Shown here one piece after another: positions 18,279-30,672 of a stretch of 64,000 nucleotides of DNA. The stretch is from assembly GCA_963920705.1 (NCBI GenBank), contig OY987225.1:28643538-28707537 (forward strand), in the 5' to 3' direction. Source of the DNA: Odiellus spinosus. Taxonomy: Eukaryota; Arthropoda; Arachnida; Opiliones; Phalangiidae. The position numbers and the translations under genes were made by a program. The notes below the pieces were generated by a model. The model was given only the letters and a program-made list of their open reading frames with translations, was not told the DNA's origin and did no database searches. Position 1 is the stretch's first letter. The number at the start of each line of letters is the position of its first letter.

Positions 18279-21200
18279 ATGTGCGAATTTTTAAATTTAG
18301 AGTGGCTTCAATCAGTGCTCGTTTCTGGGCTTATCGATGTTTGTCACATTCCAATACGTTCAGGTAGGTCAACAGAAATGGAGATTAGTGTGGGTGGAAT
18401 TGTTATTTCAACATTGCTTGAAATTTTTTATCATATTTTTTTATTTATAAACAGTAAACGGAGGTTTATATCGAAGCACACTTCAAGAAGATATTCAACT
18501 CTGTAATGAATTACCAAAGAAAAAAAGAAAGATGCCTGACGAAAAAGCGAAAGCGTCAACAAATTTAAATTCTGAGGATTCTTCTATTCAGAAACTAAAA
18601 CGTAAACTGCTTAGGCGGAGTAGTTTGAGACGAAATCCTCGTAGAAAATCCCTAGAAGATAATTCGAGTTCAACCTCATCTTCACCCGATGTTTTAGGGT
18701 ATTATAAATCTTCAGATTACGCCCAGTTGTGCGCAAATCTTAGTTTTCTTGAAAGGCCTGCGAATTTAGTTGAACCCAAGCAAAATGCTTCGTTGCGAGA
18801 ACGATCTTGTAGTGAGCCTTCAATACCATACTGTGTTAAAAATAACACCCAGAGCAATTCGATATTAGATCTTCCTTCAAGCATTAAGCCAAATGATGAT
18901 AATAAACTTAAACTAAATACGCAGAATATTGACATTTGTGATTCAACGGAAATAAAATATGAAGAACCGAAAAAAAAGATTTCGCATGTAAGGTCGCAAT
19001 CAGATGTGCCAGTTTCTCTTCTGTGTAATCAGCTGAATGGTGAACAAAGTCGCGATAAAGACATTCTCACACCAGTTACTAGGGTGCTGGTGAGCTCAGC
19101 AGCTGCTCCTTACAAAGTTGTGGACAAATGGCGAAGAAAAAGTTTATTAGAAGATGGATGTTGTTCGGTAGTGCCTCAAACAGAATGCTTTTTCCCTCAA
19201 CCTCACAAAGGACAAAGTTTAACAAGTTTCCTATCATCAGAAGACTTTCATACTTGCGCAGAGCTTGACAAAGTATGTATTGTTTTTGATTACAGTATTT
19301 TTTAATAGAGCTAAAAGATAAAATGACAAGAAAAAGTTAGAATTAAAAAAGTTGATTATCAAAGGTTCAATATAACTACTCTTCTTAATTATGTTCTGTG
19401 GTTTCAACTTTTTACACTAAAACCTTTGAAAATGGTGAGGATTAAACTGAGAATGACACCATCTTTATGAAAGTTTAAACATCACATTTGCGTTTTCATA
19501 CCATTAAAAAGCCTTTCTCTGCTTCTGGGGAAGGGCATTTACCCCGTTAGTGAAAACTATGTATTTTATTCTAAACTCTGGTATGCCAAATCTCTAAATA
19601 TTTTAATTTTTTCTATTGAAGGTTTAGAATGATTCTGTAACATAATTAAGCAAAATTGTTGAATGAAAGGCTTAAAGAGACGCAAGCTAAGGCGACGGTC
19701 GGACAGTCCCAGTTGAAAAAGGTCACAACCACATATGAAGATGAGGTGAACTACTTAGCACCCATAGTGGCCCAAAGAGAAAACAAATGAAGTAGCCTCC
19801 ATCATCCCTGTGGCGTTTTTCAAACTGGGTCCACCACATTATTTTTGCCCCTTTATGTGTTTCATGCCAGAATCAATTGTATGCTCTACAATTGCGATCT
19901 TTCTAATATTTTATTTTAATTTGAAAGGAAAATGCACATTTCTATATCTCAGAAGCCCTCATAGCAGCTGTGGAACAAATTAAATGCAATCAGTCGCTTG
20001 AAAGAGCTGATGAAGAAAATGATTACGAAAGTGACGAAGAAATTTGTCATTTAAAGCAGCGAATTAGGATTCGTAGACGAGAAAGGCAACTGGAGGCAAG
20101 TTACTAGGTTTTTGTCCCTGAGATGCAATACTGTTTTTGATATAAATCCAAATAAAAATTCATTGAATACCTTTTTAAGCAGAAAGCTGTCCAGAAAAAT
20201 ACTAATCTCCTTAGCGATGGTCGTACTGATACCGGTAGTAAGTTAATTAATAATTATATTAAAGGGTAAAACGCAGCTAAATTGAAAAAAAATTGAGCTT
20301 TCAATATAGAAAATGTGTTGCTTAAGTATCCTTAAAAATGACAAAACAAAAATATTGCAAACCGAAAGCTCTAAAATTCTGTGAAGGGGATAGATCCCTA
20401 CTAGTGGCGCCACTTTGCATTAATAATATCGTGAGATTTGTCGCACACTTTTGGAAAATTGAATGAAATCATGATTTGCAAGCATTGAAATACAAACTCT
20501 TTGCTCGAAACATTGCTACAATTCAAGCGCGATAATTTAGCCACTCATATATTCTGAAAATTAGAATTTCCTTCAGTAAAAATATGATAAAAACCCAAAT
20601 TTTAAATCCTCATTGCTTGAAAATGGTTCAAAATGTTCAAGTGATGTGTATTTTTTTTATACTGTCACTTTATAGACAATATTACACAACCATTTCAAAC
20701 GGTTTGGAAGAGATCCATTTTGCTGCGAGTTACCCTTTAAGAATTGTAGTAACAGACTGATTTATGATTTTTTTTAGCAACCACTAGTCAGAGTGCATCT
20801 TCCCCTCAAAGTTCGGTATATTCTGAACCGTCTGATTGTAAGATATTTTAATTTTCATAATTTAAATTAGTATAATAATACCTGAATTTCAACAGTGTCT
20901 AGTTCTGGAACTGATGATATAGACGAATTGGAATTATCTAGTAAGCTTGAAAATTCCTCTTTTTACCGGTTGAAAAGTTAATTGAATCTTAATAATTGAA
21001 ATTCTTTATAAACAAGCCGCTACGAATAATACTTCAACTTTGAGTTCAATTCAAGAAAAAGGTTTATCACTATCTATGGCTTCCCTTTATTCTGGTACCG
21101 TCATTAACTCTTATTAAAGGGAGTTGAGGAAAATAAAGTGAATTTCATCTATTCTACTACAGTCAAACCTCGTTATATTGAAATTCTGGGGAAACATTTA

Positions 21201-24200
21201 GATTTTGGCATCCAATTAATAGAAGAACCACTGACTTGCAAAACGGCGCGGGAAAATAATCGCGAGATTTAGTGTGATTCAAAGAGTTTAACAGGTGTCA
21301 TGGGGATTTTATGAAGGCAAAGGTGTGTCGTCTTTTGATTGGTTGAAGGTTCTTCTTTTAAAACAATTGGCTGCTCCAGAGTATCTTCTAAAGGCCTGCT
21401 TTTCTGCTACACAATTAATTTTCCTTACCAAAGGCAGAAGTTAGGGATTTATAAGTGTATGTGAGTCCAATTGGCTCCTGCCTTTGACAAGACATATTTG
21501 GCGTGGATCAGGGCAGAAACTTTCACAGGGGCTCCTCCAAATTCATCGAATGGTAAAATCAGAAGTTTTATTTTTTTTACTATTCAGAGACGCTGCCTGA
21601 GTGTTTAACTACTCGAATGTGTCTTATTTTTTAGAAGCGGAATCAATAAAAAAAATCACTTTGTTTTCCTCTTACCCTCCTTTTAAAATATACTTTTTAT
21701 TTAAGTATCATTTGAATTTTAGATGCCGATGTTAAAAGGTTTCGATCTCAAAGTCAGGAAACTGATTATGTTATTGTTCCCAGGTAATTTTTTGGTCCTT
21801 TAAATTTTTGTTATTCATTTTGATTTGAATAATTTCAACTACGTAGACCTGGAGCTTCTCCAGAACCTCCTCACGTTCCAGTTTCAGCCGAAGTAGTTGC
21901 GCTTTGCCTATTAAAAAAATTTACTGAGAAGCAACTCCCAAAAGCTTCGGATTTGGAGTGGTTAGTTTCGGAACAAGATGCCCCTCAGCAACTTCTTCCA
22001 TTGCCTGATTCGTGGCCAATTTCCCCCGATGATGTAGATGAAGAAGTTAATCCTCACAGGGTAAGAACTATAAAATTTATTGTTAGGTTACAAGCCGCTT
22101 CGTTCATTGGGATAATAGTTCATTTATTTTAGACGAGGCTTCGTGGAACTCAAGATTGGGCACCTCCTAGAGCGCAGATTATATTTAATATTCATCCAGA
22201 ATCTAGGTATGTGCATAATTAAAATAATATAAGATGGTCCAAGTTTATTATTAAATATCAGACTTGAAGAACTAGAAGATTAAGGATTTAAGGCTGTGCA
22301 CTGTTTAGTGCTAGGAACGAGAATGAATTAGTTTTGTAGCCTGACTCCTTAGTTATGTGGCGCCATCAAGGCAAAAATGTTGAGCAATGCGTGTTAATTT
22401 AATCCAATAAAGTTGAGCAACGCGAGTAATTTAATCCAATTATAGTTAAAAATTGTTTAGAGTCGATGTTTTTTACCTTTGTTAAAGACTATAGGATAAG
22501 ACATACAGTACGTATTCTAATTCTTCTGCTTTGTGTTCCAGTCGTAAACTAATAGTCTCTAAACAGAAATATCGCTGCGCTGGTTGTGGAATGAGGATTG
22601 AAAAAGGTACCTCATTCAATTACATCAGGATGTTAAACTTATATTAATTCTATACTTAAAATCCGCAGATTACATCCATAGAATTCGCTACTGCAAATAT
22701 TTAGGAAAATACTTCTGTCATTGCTGTCACTCCAACAGTTCAGCAGTCATTCCGGGTTATGTTCTTCACAAATGGGATTTCACGCGATTTCCAGTTTCCA
22801 ATTTCTCTCGGGATTTACTGGAAAGAATGGATGCTGATCCATTGTTCAACATTGCGGCCATAAATGAATCGCTCTTTAAAAAGTCTCGGCAACTGAGCAT
22901 AGTCAGGCAGTGCCGGTTGCAGCTCTCAACGCTGAAAGATTACATAAAACTCTGCAGGAATTCTGAAGGGTAAGAGATATTTACAAATGACCTACTGATG
23001 ATCTCCATTCAAAAGAGGTAAGATAGAAGTTTACACGGGGGAATTCTTAAGAATATAGTCCTTGAGCTTAATAACTGTTGACTTGATTAAGTAAAATTGA
23101 GGGAAGTTGTATACGCTGCAACGACGTCAAAACTTTAGCAAGATAAGGATTCCAAACCAGAGACCCATAGTCAAAGATGGGTAAGCACATAGAACTAAAG
23201 AGTGTAGAGGAGGCTCGCGTAAAACCAGCGTGGGATGGCTGGCGGGAGTGACTCTCAAACATTTTGAAACTTCATTTAGTGACTTTGATCATCATTAATG
23301 TTTAGATTATGACGAATTTCCTTTCCCAACTAGCCATAACCTTAAAATATAAAGGGTTGTAGTAACAAAGGGTTAATACAAAATAACTAGATTCAGACCA
23401 ATAATGCATATTTTTTCTCGCTATTTACGTTTTTAGGCATTTAATTTTTTAATCAATCTAATAATAAATAGTTAAATGCGCTATAACATCTATATTTTTC
23501 TTTGCCATTTAAAACCCACTCCAAGCCTGAGAATTAAACACCACATACATTTTGGCCAATTACACGACAGTCTTTGATCAGGGAAAATCGTCAGTTAGAG
23601 TATGCACTCCCAGTTAAAAAATGTTACTAGAATTCCCAGTGTAACTTCTATCTTTTCTTGATTCAAATAATATAAAAATCTATAACTTGATTAGGTTAAA
23701 GAAAGACCTCGATAATCTTCCAAGCTACTGGATTTTAGAACCTGAAATTTATTCCTTGCAAGATTTGATACAAATAAAAACCACTAGATTGGCGGAAGAA
23801 CTTCGTAAATTGACAATAAATTGCGCAAAACACGTCTTAAATTGTCATTCCTGCAGTTTACAGGGTTTTATTTGCGAGATCTGCCGAAATTCTCATAAAA
23901 TTATATTCCCTTTCCAACTGAATAAAGTTATCCAGTGCAAAGGTACTTAATGAAAAAATGAAATGGTGTCAGTGTCTGTTTTATGATGTTTTTTTTCTTT
24001 TTTTTTCTCAGAATGCCGAGCGTGCTTCCATCGAGAATGTTTTACTCCGAACCATTGTCCCAAATGTTCAAGAATACAGTTGAGGTAAGTGAACTTCTTT
24101 ATCGGCAAAGTATTTGTTTAGGGTAGCATAATATCTTCATTCAATTTCATGATATAATTATGATTATTTATAGAAAAATGAAATTGAAAGAGGAATTATC

Positions 24201-24231
24201 TGGATTTATCAGTGGTGAAGAAGATTCGTAG
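18279..24231 (+). CDS. RUBCN: Rubicon (Run domain Beclin-1-interacting protein) homologue
   Basis: Negative regulator of autophagosome maturation and endocytic traffic that binds the Beclin-1/Vps34 complex and Rab7. Fifteen coding exons: 18279-18363, 18455-19272, 19928-20095, 20183-20234, 20778-20837, 20896-20940, 21017-21094, 21723-21783, 21847-22060, 22133-22206, 22542-22606, 22669-22969, 23695-23942, 24012-24084, 24174-24231. They total 2,400 nt and give 799 residues with no frame break. The PI3-kinase-binding segment is recognisable ([15 protein letters not shown], then [17 protein letters not shown]). The C-terminal Rubicon homology domain starts near residue 457 ([14 protein letters not shown], then [15 protein letters not shown]). 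It contains the cysteine clusters [38 protein letters not shown] and [18 protein letters not shown], which bind zinc in the family. No RUN domain is seen N-terminally. Intron 3 appears to use a GC donor. The start codon is the least certain part. Confidence 0.93.
20263..20736. mobile_element. 474-bp non-autonomous DNA transposon flanked by TTAA
   Basis: Terminal inverted repeats AGGGTAAAACGCAGCTAAAT and, at the other end reversed, AGGGTAACTCGCAGCAAAAT match at about 17 of 20 positions. TTAA flanks both sides (20259-20262 and 20737-20740). TTAA targets are typical of piggyBac-type elements, although their ends usually start CCC. It lies in a Rubicon intron and has no coding capacity. Confidence 0.65.
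21162..21190. repeat. possible pogo-like transposon end
   Basis: CAGTCAAACCTCGTTATA resembles the terminal repeats of pogo/Tigger-type elements. A matching opposite end was not found in the intron, so this may be a fragment or chance. Confidence 0.3.
23095..23240 (-). pseudogene. fragment of LINE-type reverse transcriptase
   Basis: The minus strand encodes [14 protein letters not shown] followed by LTSLQRIQ. This resembles the conserved C-terminal 'EYGSVVWNPY...LERVQ' motif of jockey-like non-LTR retrotransposon reverse transcriptases. Only this scrap is readable. It lies inside a Rubicon intron, antisense to the gene. Confidence 0.55.
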
Positions 24232-25532
24232 AATTGACATTTCAATTTTGCACATATATCATAATTAACCATTATAAGTTTATAACTCTTTCATAAGTTA
24301 CCCAACAACACAGGAGTTTGTTTCAAGATAGTAATTGAAAATATTTACTATTTAGAACTAAAAGTGCCTCTAGTGGTAATACCTAAAAAGAATTTGGGTG
24401 GGATCCTTGCCTGAAGACGTCTTTGGGAGTTCTTAAGACCTTTTAAAAAAGTTTTTTAGGGGATTTTAAGAGAGCTTTAAAGGAACTCGTCAGAGGCGGT
24501 GGACCCATAGTTTAAAAAGTTACTGTGACGTCGCTCAACAATGAACAAAGTAACTTAAAAATGGTTTTATGACGTCACTTTGCCTTTTTTTTTTAAAAAG
24601 TCTGCCTCCTTTGCTTGAGACCTAGAGGATATGCATTATGGTAAAGTCCAACTCTCTTAATTCCATAAATAATTTCTACCTTGCAAATTCGTTTTCAAAT
24701 ATTTTAGGTTCATCACTAGGGGCGCTTTAAATATAGAAGTTTTAGCTATTCCTTGTGTAACGGAAGTTACGGAACAAAGTGGATTTGGTTCACTGTAATT
24801 GAAAATGCGTGTATTGACGCTGTTAGGATTCAGTTCCTAGTTATATAGAGGATCGATGAGTGGTCTCTGTCTGGGTATATATTTATAAGCCAAGAACATA
24901 GTTATTAATTTACAGTCATTATTTTCGCCCAAAGATAGTAATGAAGTCTCAAAATTTCATTACTTTTATATTTATAGTTATGATGGATAATTTATGTTGC
25001 TATATTATAAATATATTTTGTTTAAATCTTTAATGTACCGCGTAATATGAAATTATTTGTCTATTTATATTTGATTTAAGAAAAATTATTTGTGCCAATA
25101 TGTGCCTGTCATCAGTATGTTAATATCCCCCAACAAATTCACTAAACAGTTTATATTAAAAATTGATCAAATTTAATCATTTATAAAACATACTGCCAAA
25201 AAAGTATTTTACTATTTTTAGAATGCAGTGGCGCCACCAGGGGTGTGCCCTGCACTTAATTCGGGACATTTTTCCTGTTAAAAATTTCTAGTTATGTGGT
25301 TTTTTACATTCAAATTTTTAAGCCACGTGCTTTTCCCCCCGTGAAATTTTCAAGGTATGTGGTTCCACTGGTAAAATTTTCAAGTTTAATGTTTATATAA
25401 TAATGTAACTTTTTCTAGAAAGGTGCAATAGGTTAGGCTTCACCCTGAACACCGGAGCACGGAGGCTGGGACACTTTTACAGGCGCCTATCCAATGTTAT
25501 TGACAGTATCATCAACATGTATCAAGTCCTGG

Positions 25533-25589
25533 GATTTTTTTCAGGTTTTTGCTAGTTATTATTACTAGCAAAAACCTGTAAAAAAAATC
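25533..25589. repeat. short near-perfect hairpin
   Basis: TCAGGTTTTTGCTAGT and ACTAGCAAAAACCTGT form a stem of about 24 bp, extended by matching T and A runs, around a 7-base loop. It could be a decayed MITE core or a transcribed hairpin. It lies in intergenic DNA. Confidence 0.6.
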
Positions 25590-26037
25590 ACGGAACATTT
25601 CCAGAACGTTTCAGATCTTTCAAGCACTTTCCAGAATTTTCCAGATTTCGTGGAAAGTGGAGCACTAAAAAAATTGCAACGATTACTAAAAAAATCAATA
25701 TAGGTGTTTCGAATTTGAATCAACCGCCACTGTGTTTGGAGAATGACCTAAAAAAGTATTTGTATAGTTTGTATACGTAATCTACATATATGCCATTCTC
25801 CAAATAGTTTAGCAATCCTTGCAACAAAGTCGGACTATAATCTTTTAATAAGAAACGAAACAAGTTGAGGGCGGGGCTCATTAGTCATTTTGACTTGTGA
25901 AATGTTTATCTAAATATGCGAGTAATGTCCTAAACCTTTTCATAAATTACAGTGGCTGCTAAAAATATTTGAGCAGACTACTAAAAATATATTCTTTATG
26001 TACAGCCCAGGACAGTACTAGTCATATGATGATAGGA

Positions 26038-26319
26038 CAGGCTGGGAAATAAGGATTATTTTTAAACTGGACTTGTGGCCAGTAGAGCCCAAGCAGTTTT
26101 ATTAAAAAACTGGACATTGGCCAGTTACAATTTTCATGAGCTTGACAATCTGTCATTATGACATAGGACTATGACGTAGGCTAAGAAACAAAACAAAATT
26201 TTGGAATTAATTAACTGGCCACAAGGCCAGTAGACCCCCAAGCATTTAATTTTTAAACTGGCCCAGCTAATTTTTAAACTGGACTTTTGTCCAGTAAAAC
26301 CGCCTTATTTCCCAGCCTG
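26038..26319. mobile_element. 282-bp hAT-like MITE with 8-bp target duplication
   Basis: Perfect 17-bp terminal inverted repeats (CAGGCTGGGAAATAAGG and its complement) bound the element. The 8-mer TGATAGGA is duplicated exactly on both sides (26030-26037 and 26320-26327). Internally it carries several copies of a GGCCAGT/ACTGGCC motif. An 8-bp duplication and CAGG ends fit the hAT superfamily. There is no coding capacity. Confidence 0.85.
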
Positions 26320-26518
26320 TGATAGGACATTAAAGTCGGGGACCATCGCAAAAGCTTACCTGTTAATGCTGTAAGTAAACAGTAAGTTACTTGCTGTTAT
26401 TATCTAATGTATCTCTGAGAATGTGCGAGCAGCGAGCCTGTTTATGGGGCCATAATTTTTTAACTCTTTTTTTTTTTTTTGTCGATATTATAATTAACTT
26501 TATATAAATTATATAATT

Positions 26519-29043
26519 ATGGAATCAACAAGCGAAAATGATGCAAGCTGTGGTTCGTCATTCAATAATGTAAATTATGATAATAAACGTAGATTAAGAA
26601 ATCCTAATTCGACAATGACAGGTACAATGTCTGATGGGACTGCCTTACCCATTCTTGAAAGATGTAAGTTTTTATTTTATGTCCAAAACTTTTAGATTAA
26701 CAATTTTAAGTTAATTTATTTGCAGGCCCTGACCATAATGTAGATAATGAAGAAAATGAAGATTATGTCGCTGATGATGCCATGACTAGCTCCTACACTG
26801 AAATTTCTTACGAGCAAGGAACTGCGGCTGTCGGAGGTTTGAGCTAATATTAATTAACTTAAAACCTATATTGTATTATAATTATTTTAAACTTTGTAGA
26901 GAAATCACTGCAAGATGAATTTATTGACCAAAGTCAACTTGACAGTCCTGATAACAAAATTAAAATTGATAAAAGACGGCCTAGTAGTTTAATTCTTAAT
27001 AGCAATTCAGAAGCAAGCAGCGCTGTAAGATACGTAATTAATGTATAACTAATTTGGTTAATTTAAAATTTGTTTTTAGTTTAATACCTTAGAATCTGGT
27101 ATACAAAATGAAGTAATTTCATCACCTTTACTCGCAACCCCAGCAGCTAGCGGTATAAGGTGTTGCGATCTTGATGAGAATTTCTCTTGGTCAAGAATAA
27201 TGGAAGATAGAGGTCAACAAACTTCAGCTAGCAGTCAGGTTATATCCTGAATGATTATCTAACTTTTATTTATAAACAATGTCAATGTAATATTTTTCTG
27301 GGGTAGATAAGTATCGATGGATCTCCATCACCGAGTTCGGAGGAACTTCTCTCAGAATCGCAAGGTAGAAATCATTATAGAAACCGTCGGCATCATCGAA
27401 GAATGGGAAGCGATACTAGTGGTCTTTCTGAATTGGCGGGAACTTTGATAGTCGAAGGTGATGTATTGTCCTTCGTAGCTGATGATTTGCAAGAAAAAAT
27501 TAGGCTTAGCAGTCCATTATCACGACGAGGTTTGTGAGAACACTAAAGGCTTATCACGCAAATAGATCCTTAAAATATTCATTGCAAACTTTCCGTAGAC
27601 AGTCCATCTTTTCCTAGTTCGAGAGTTTCAACTCCTAGTCTTTACAAGCAAGCTTTGCAGCCCCAAGTCCCGCTTGTCGATGCCGGAGCATTAGCGGATT
27701 TAGAAGCTCATGCCTTACGGGTTGCTTCTGGAGTTGATCATATGTTGGAGAATCTAAGTGGAACTGTACAAAGTGTAAGACTCATTTGTGTTTACATTCT
27801 TTGATCCTAAAATTTAATTTTTTTTGTTATAACGACCTCTTAGATATCATCAATAACCGTTGATTGCATGGAAACGTATGAAAAATCTGTTTGCAAAACG
27901 TGTGATATGGTTGACAGCAATATTAAGGTAAATTTCAAGTGAAGTAACAAAAATCTTTCTATTTATTTTAAGGCAAGCTCGCGAATTTAATCCTTAGAGA
28001 TAGGAAAAATTCCCGAGGTTGTTTTTACATACGAGTGATGTCTGTTTTTCATTCCATTTCAATAGGCTCCCAATGCTCGAAAATGGTCCAAATTAGAATA
28101 TTCCAACAGAATTTGACTAAATAGATCGGAATTGAAACAACAAAATTGGACAAAATTAAATTTTGGTACACTTGAATTCAAGTTATTTCATTTGGTATAT
28201 TTGGTCAAATTCTGTTGGGATTTTCCAATTTTTATCATTTTTGACCAAATTAGAAGATTATTCATGATTGGGAAAGCTGATTTCTTTCGTTATACTATGG
28301 GAGTATATTGAAATAAATATTAAAACTGAAGGCACGTGTATGTAAAGATTGTGTTTGGTGCGAGATAATTTTGACGAGGCATGAATAGCGTCAGGTTGCG
28401 TGTCTACTTTAGTGAGAATCTCTCATTTGATATTAGAAATTGGAATTAAAGGGGTGAATTCTGAGCCAATGATCAAGTAAGCTTGGGTCCTAAAAAAAAT
28501 AAGTGAGTTATTCACTTTTGAGCGTAGCTACGCAGTTCAGCCATACGTGGAACTTCAGTTTCATTTTTAGATTGTAGTTTCCCTTTAAAACAAATATTGC
28601 GATGATGGATGCCAAAAGTTTTGACCCCATGGGAGCGAGTATGATATGTTATTCCAGTAATGAGCTATGAGCTCTAATCTAGACACTTAATTGTAAACTT
28701 GTCGACCCAAACACGAACCCAGAAATATCTGTACTGTACGTACTTATATTAACACTTTAACCAAACTTTAGAAATTAATTTAAACACCAAAAATGTGTCC
28801 AATAATTGTGAAAAAGTCTCTTTACTTTTTGACTCTAACTAGTCGATGTACCAATTAATGGCGAAGTGTGAAGAATTGTCAAATTCAATGAAATCTTTGT
28901 ACAACGTTGCGGATGAAATGTATCCTTTTTAAAAATTTAACGCTGATGTTGCTTCGTTGTTTTTCTGAGTTTTTTTCCATACCAGTAAAGAGATTAAGAG
29001 GCTGGTGGATCATTTTGAAAATGTCATGGAACAAAAGAGTTGA
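26519..29043 (+). CDS. BORCS6: BORC complex subunit 6-like protein (lyspersin family)
   Basis: By family, a subunit of BORC, the lysosomal-surface complex that recruits Arl8 and directs lysosome movement. Nine coding exons: 26519-26663, 26726-26836, 26900-27024, 27080-27238, 27307-27529, 27599-27774, 27844-27927, 28843-28919, 28986-29043. They total 1,158 nt and give 385 residues with a continuous frame. The N-terminal 250 residues are acidic and Ser-rich with no recognised domain. The conserved helical domain is C-terminal: DLEAHALRVASGVDHMLENL, then TVDCMETYEKSVCK, then SMYQLMAKCEELSNSMKSLY and KEIKRLVDHFENVM. Assignment rests on this C-terminal pattern remembered from the family and is less certain than for the other genes. 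Confidence 0.75.
28085..28265. repeat. imperfect inverted repeat in BORCS6-like intron 7
   Basis: CCAACAGAATTTGAC near 28107 pairs with GTCAAATTCTGTTGG near 28206. The outer segments (AATGGTCCAAATTAG and TTTTTGACCAAATTAG) also partly pair. It is a likely MITE remnant. Confidence 0.45.
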
Positions 29044-29142
29044 TATTTAATAATAACAATTAGAAGATTATTTTGTACATTCAATAATTATTTATATAAT
29101 ATTGATATAATTGAACTTTAATCATTTTCTTATGATTTTTAA

Positions 29143-30131
29143 TAGAGGTGTGCGAGTGCTCGGTCGAGCTTCGAGCCGAGCGCTCGGCTCGAAGCTCGAT
29201 AACAGAGTTTTCAAAAGATCGTCAGGGTTCGAGCCCAAAAATCTAGAGCTCGTCAGGGTTCAAGCTCAGATAAAAGCCAGGCGAGCCCTGAACAAAGACG
29301 ACCTTATCACAAAAAAAAAAAGCACATTTCTTCTTGTATTGTCAGCGCGCGACTTCATCTCTTTAAAAAAATCATTGGTATAATGGGGGAGTTAGTTTTA
29401 CACCTAGTGACAAAAGAAAGTGAAAGAGACTTTTTTGAGACCCCTGTTTTTCTTTAGAATTTCTACATTAGTTTCCAGCTTAAATTTGCAGCGCCCACAA
29501 AGCTACCTTGTCGATATTTCTATCAATAGCGTTGGTTTGTACCTACTGACAATCGACTTTGTAACTGCCAAAAATAAGCTTCGAAGTTCAGCCCACCTGT
29601 ATAATGCTTGTCTTTTTAACCCTGTTTGTGTATAAATATTTTAGGGTTGGCTTTAGTTTAAAACGCATTGTTGTCTGAATGCCTCTAGTTTGTATTTTAC
29701 TTTTGGTTTTAGTTTTAAATGAATTGTCAACCAAGTTAACAGTATTGGTCCCTGAGTTTATGGAATTAGTTTAGTTAGTATTTGTTATTTAATAATTTTT
29801 GGTCTAATTATATACAGGCCAATATATATTATTTAATTTAAAGTATTGCTAAATTTTTTTTATTCCATAATGCTTGCAAAAAATGTTTTATCTCTCTAAA
29901 CGCTTGAAATAACCAATTTTAAGGTTTAATAAAATTATAAAAAAGCATAAAAGCTCGATAAGCAAAATCCAGGGCTCGAGCTCGACTTCTGGCTAGATAA
30001 GGAAAAATTTTCTGGACTCGGGCTCAACTCTTAGCTCGATAAGAAAATTTTTCAGGGCTCGCGCTCGGCTCGAAGCTCGAAATCTGAAATTTTCAGGGCT
30101 CGAAGCCTGAAATTTAGGGCTCGCACACCTC
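29143..30131. mobile_element. non-autonomous DNA transposon with GC-rich inverted ends (copy 1)
   Basis: The left end is TAGAGGTGTGCGAG and the right end is CTCGCACACCTC. Clusters of GCTCGA/TCGAGC motifs lie inside both ends. A perfect 36-bp palindrome occupies 29164-29199. The middle is AT-rich without coding potential. TAGAG-type ends fit hAT, but the target duplication could not be fixed. A second copy in inverted orientation lies 540 bp to the right. Confidence 0.7.
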
Positions 30132-30151
30132 AAAATTTTAATCATTTTGTG

Positions 30152-30182
<31 letters not shown>

Positions 30183-30672
30183 AACTCGAATCTCAATTGA
30201 TAATTTAATGTTAAAAGAAAACTATCTATAATCTAATAAATATAATTCTCTAGGTAACAATATCTGTCTGTCATTCTTCATGTAGTTAATAACTCTAGTT
30301 TTTAAACGCGAAGCTGATGCAAATTTAAACAATGTTAAACCATAAGCCAATTAATTCTTCACCCTTGAAATTTGAGTTCCCCACATACCCCTACCTATAT
30401 ACCGGAGAGATACAAATTAAAGCCTTGTTAATTCTCCCCACACCCCACCTCATTCCTCTTGACAGGAAACGGGATGTCCTAGCATGCATTGGTAGAGCTT
30501 CAAGCTACAACCACTTAATGAATTTGAGCCGCGAGATTGGCCAGTCATTAGCTTAACGCTAAAACGACCCTCGTTCGTATCTTACGGGTGAATTAATAGG
30601 CTTATGCTTAAACTTTATGGGGAAAAGAAGTAGTCCATGCAAGGGGTGTATTTTTTAAAGAGGTGTATTTTT
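30132..30672. other. spacer between the two inverted transposon copies
   Basis: No gene was recognised. It holds a long A-tract (about 30151-30179) and AT-rich sequence. The open frame 30332-30556 has no recognisable content. Confidence 0.5.

Larger units (their letters stand above)
24232..26518. other. Rubicon 3'UTR and intergenic DNA
   Basis: No gene is recognised. It contains two palindromic features listed separately and several short decayed inverted repeats (for example GTTTGGAGAATG near 25734 against CCATTCTCCAAA near 25793). The BORCS6-like 5'UTR presumably begins near 26,400-26,518. Confidence 0.55.
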
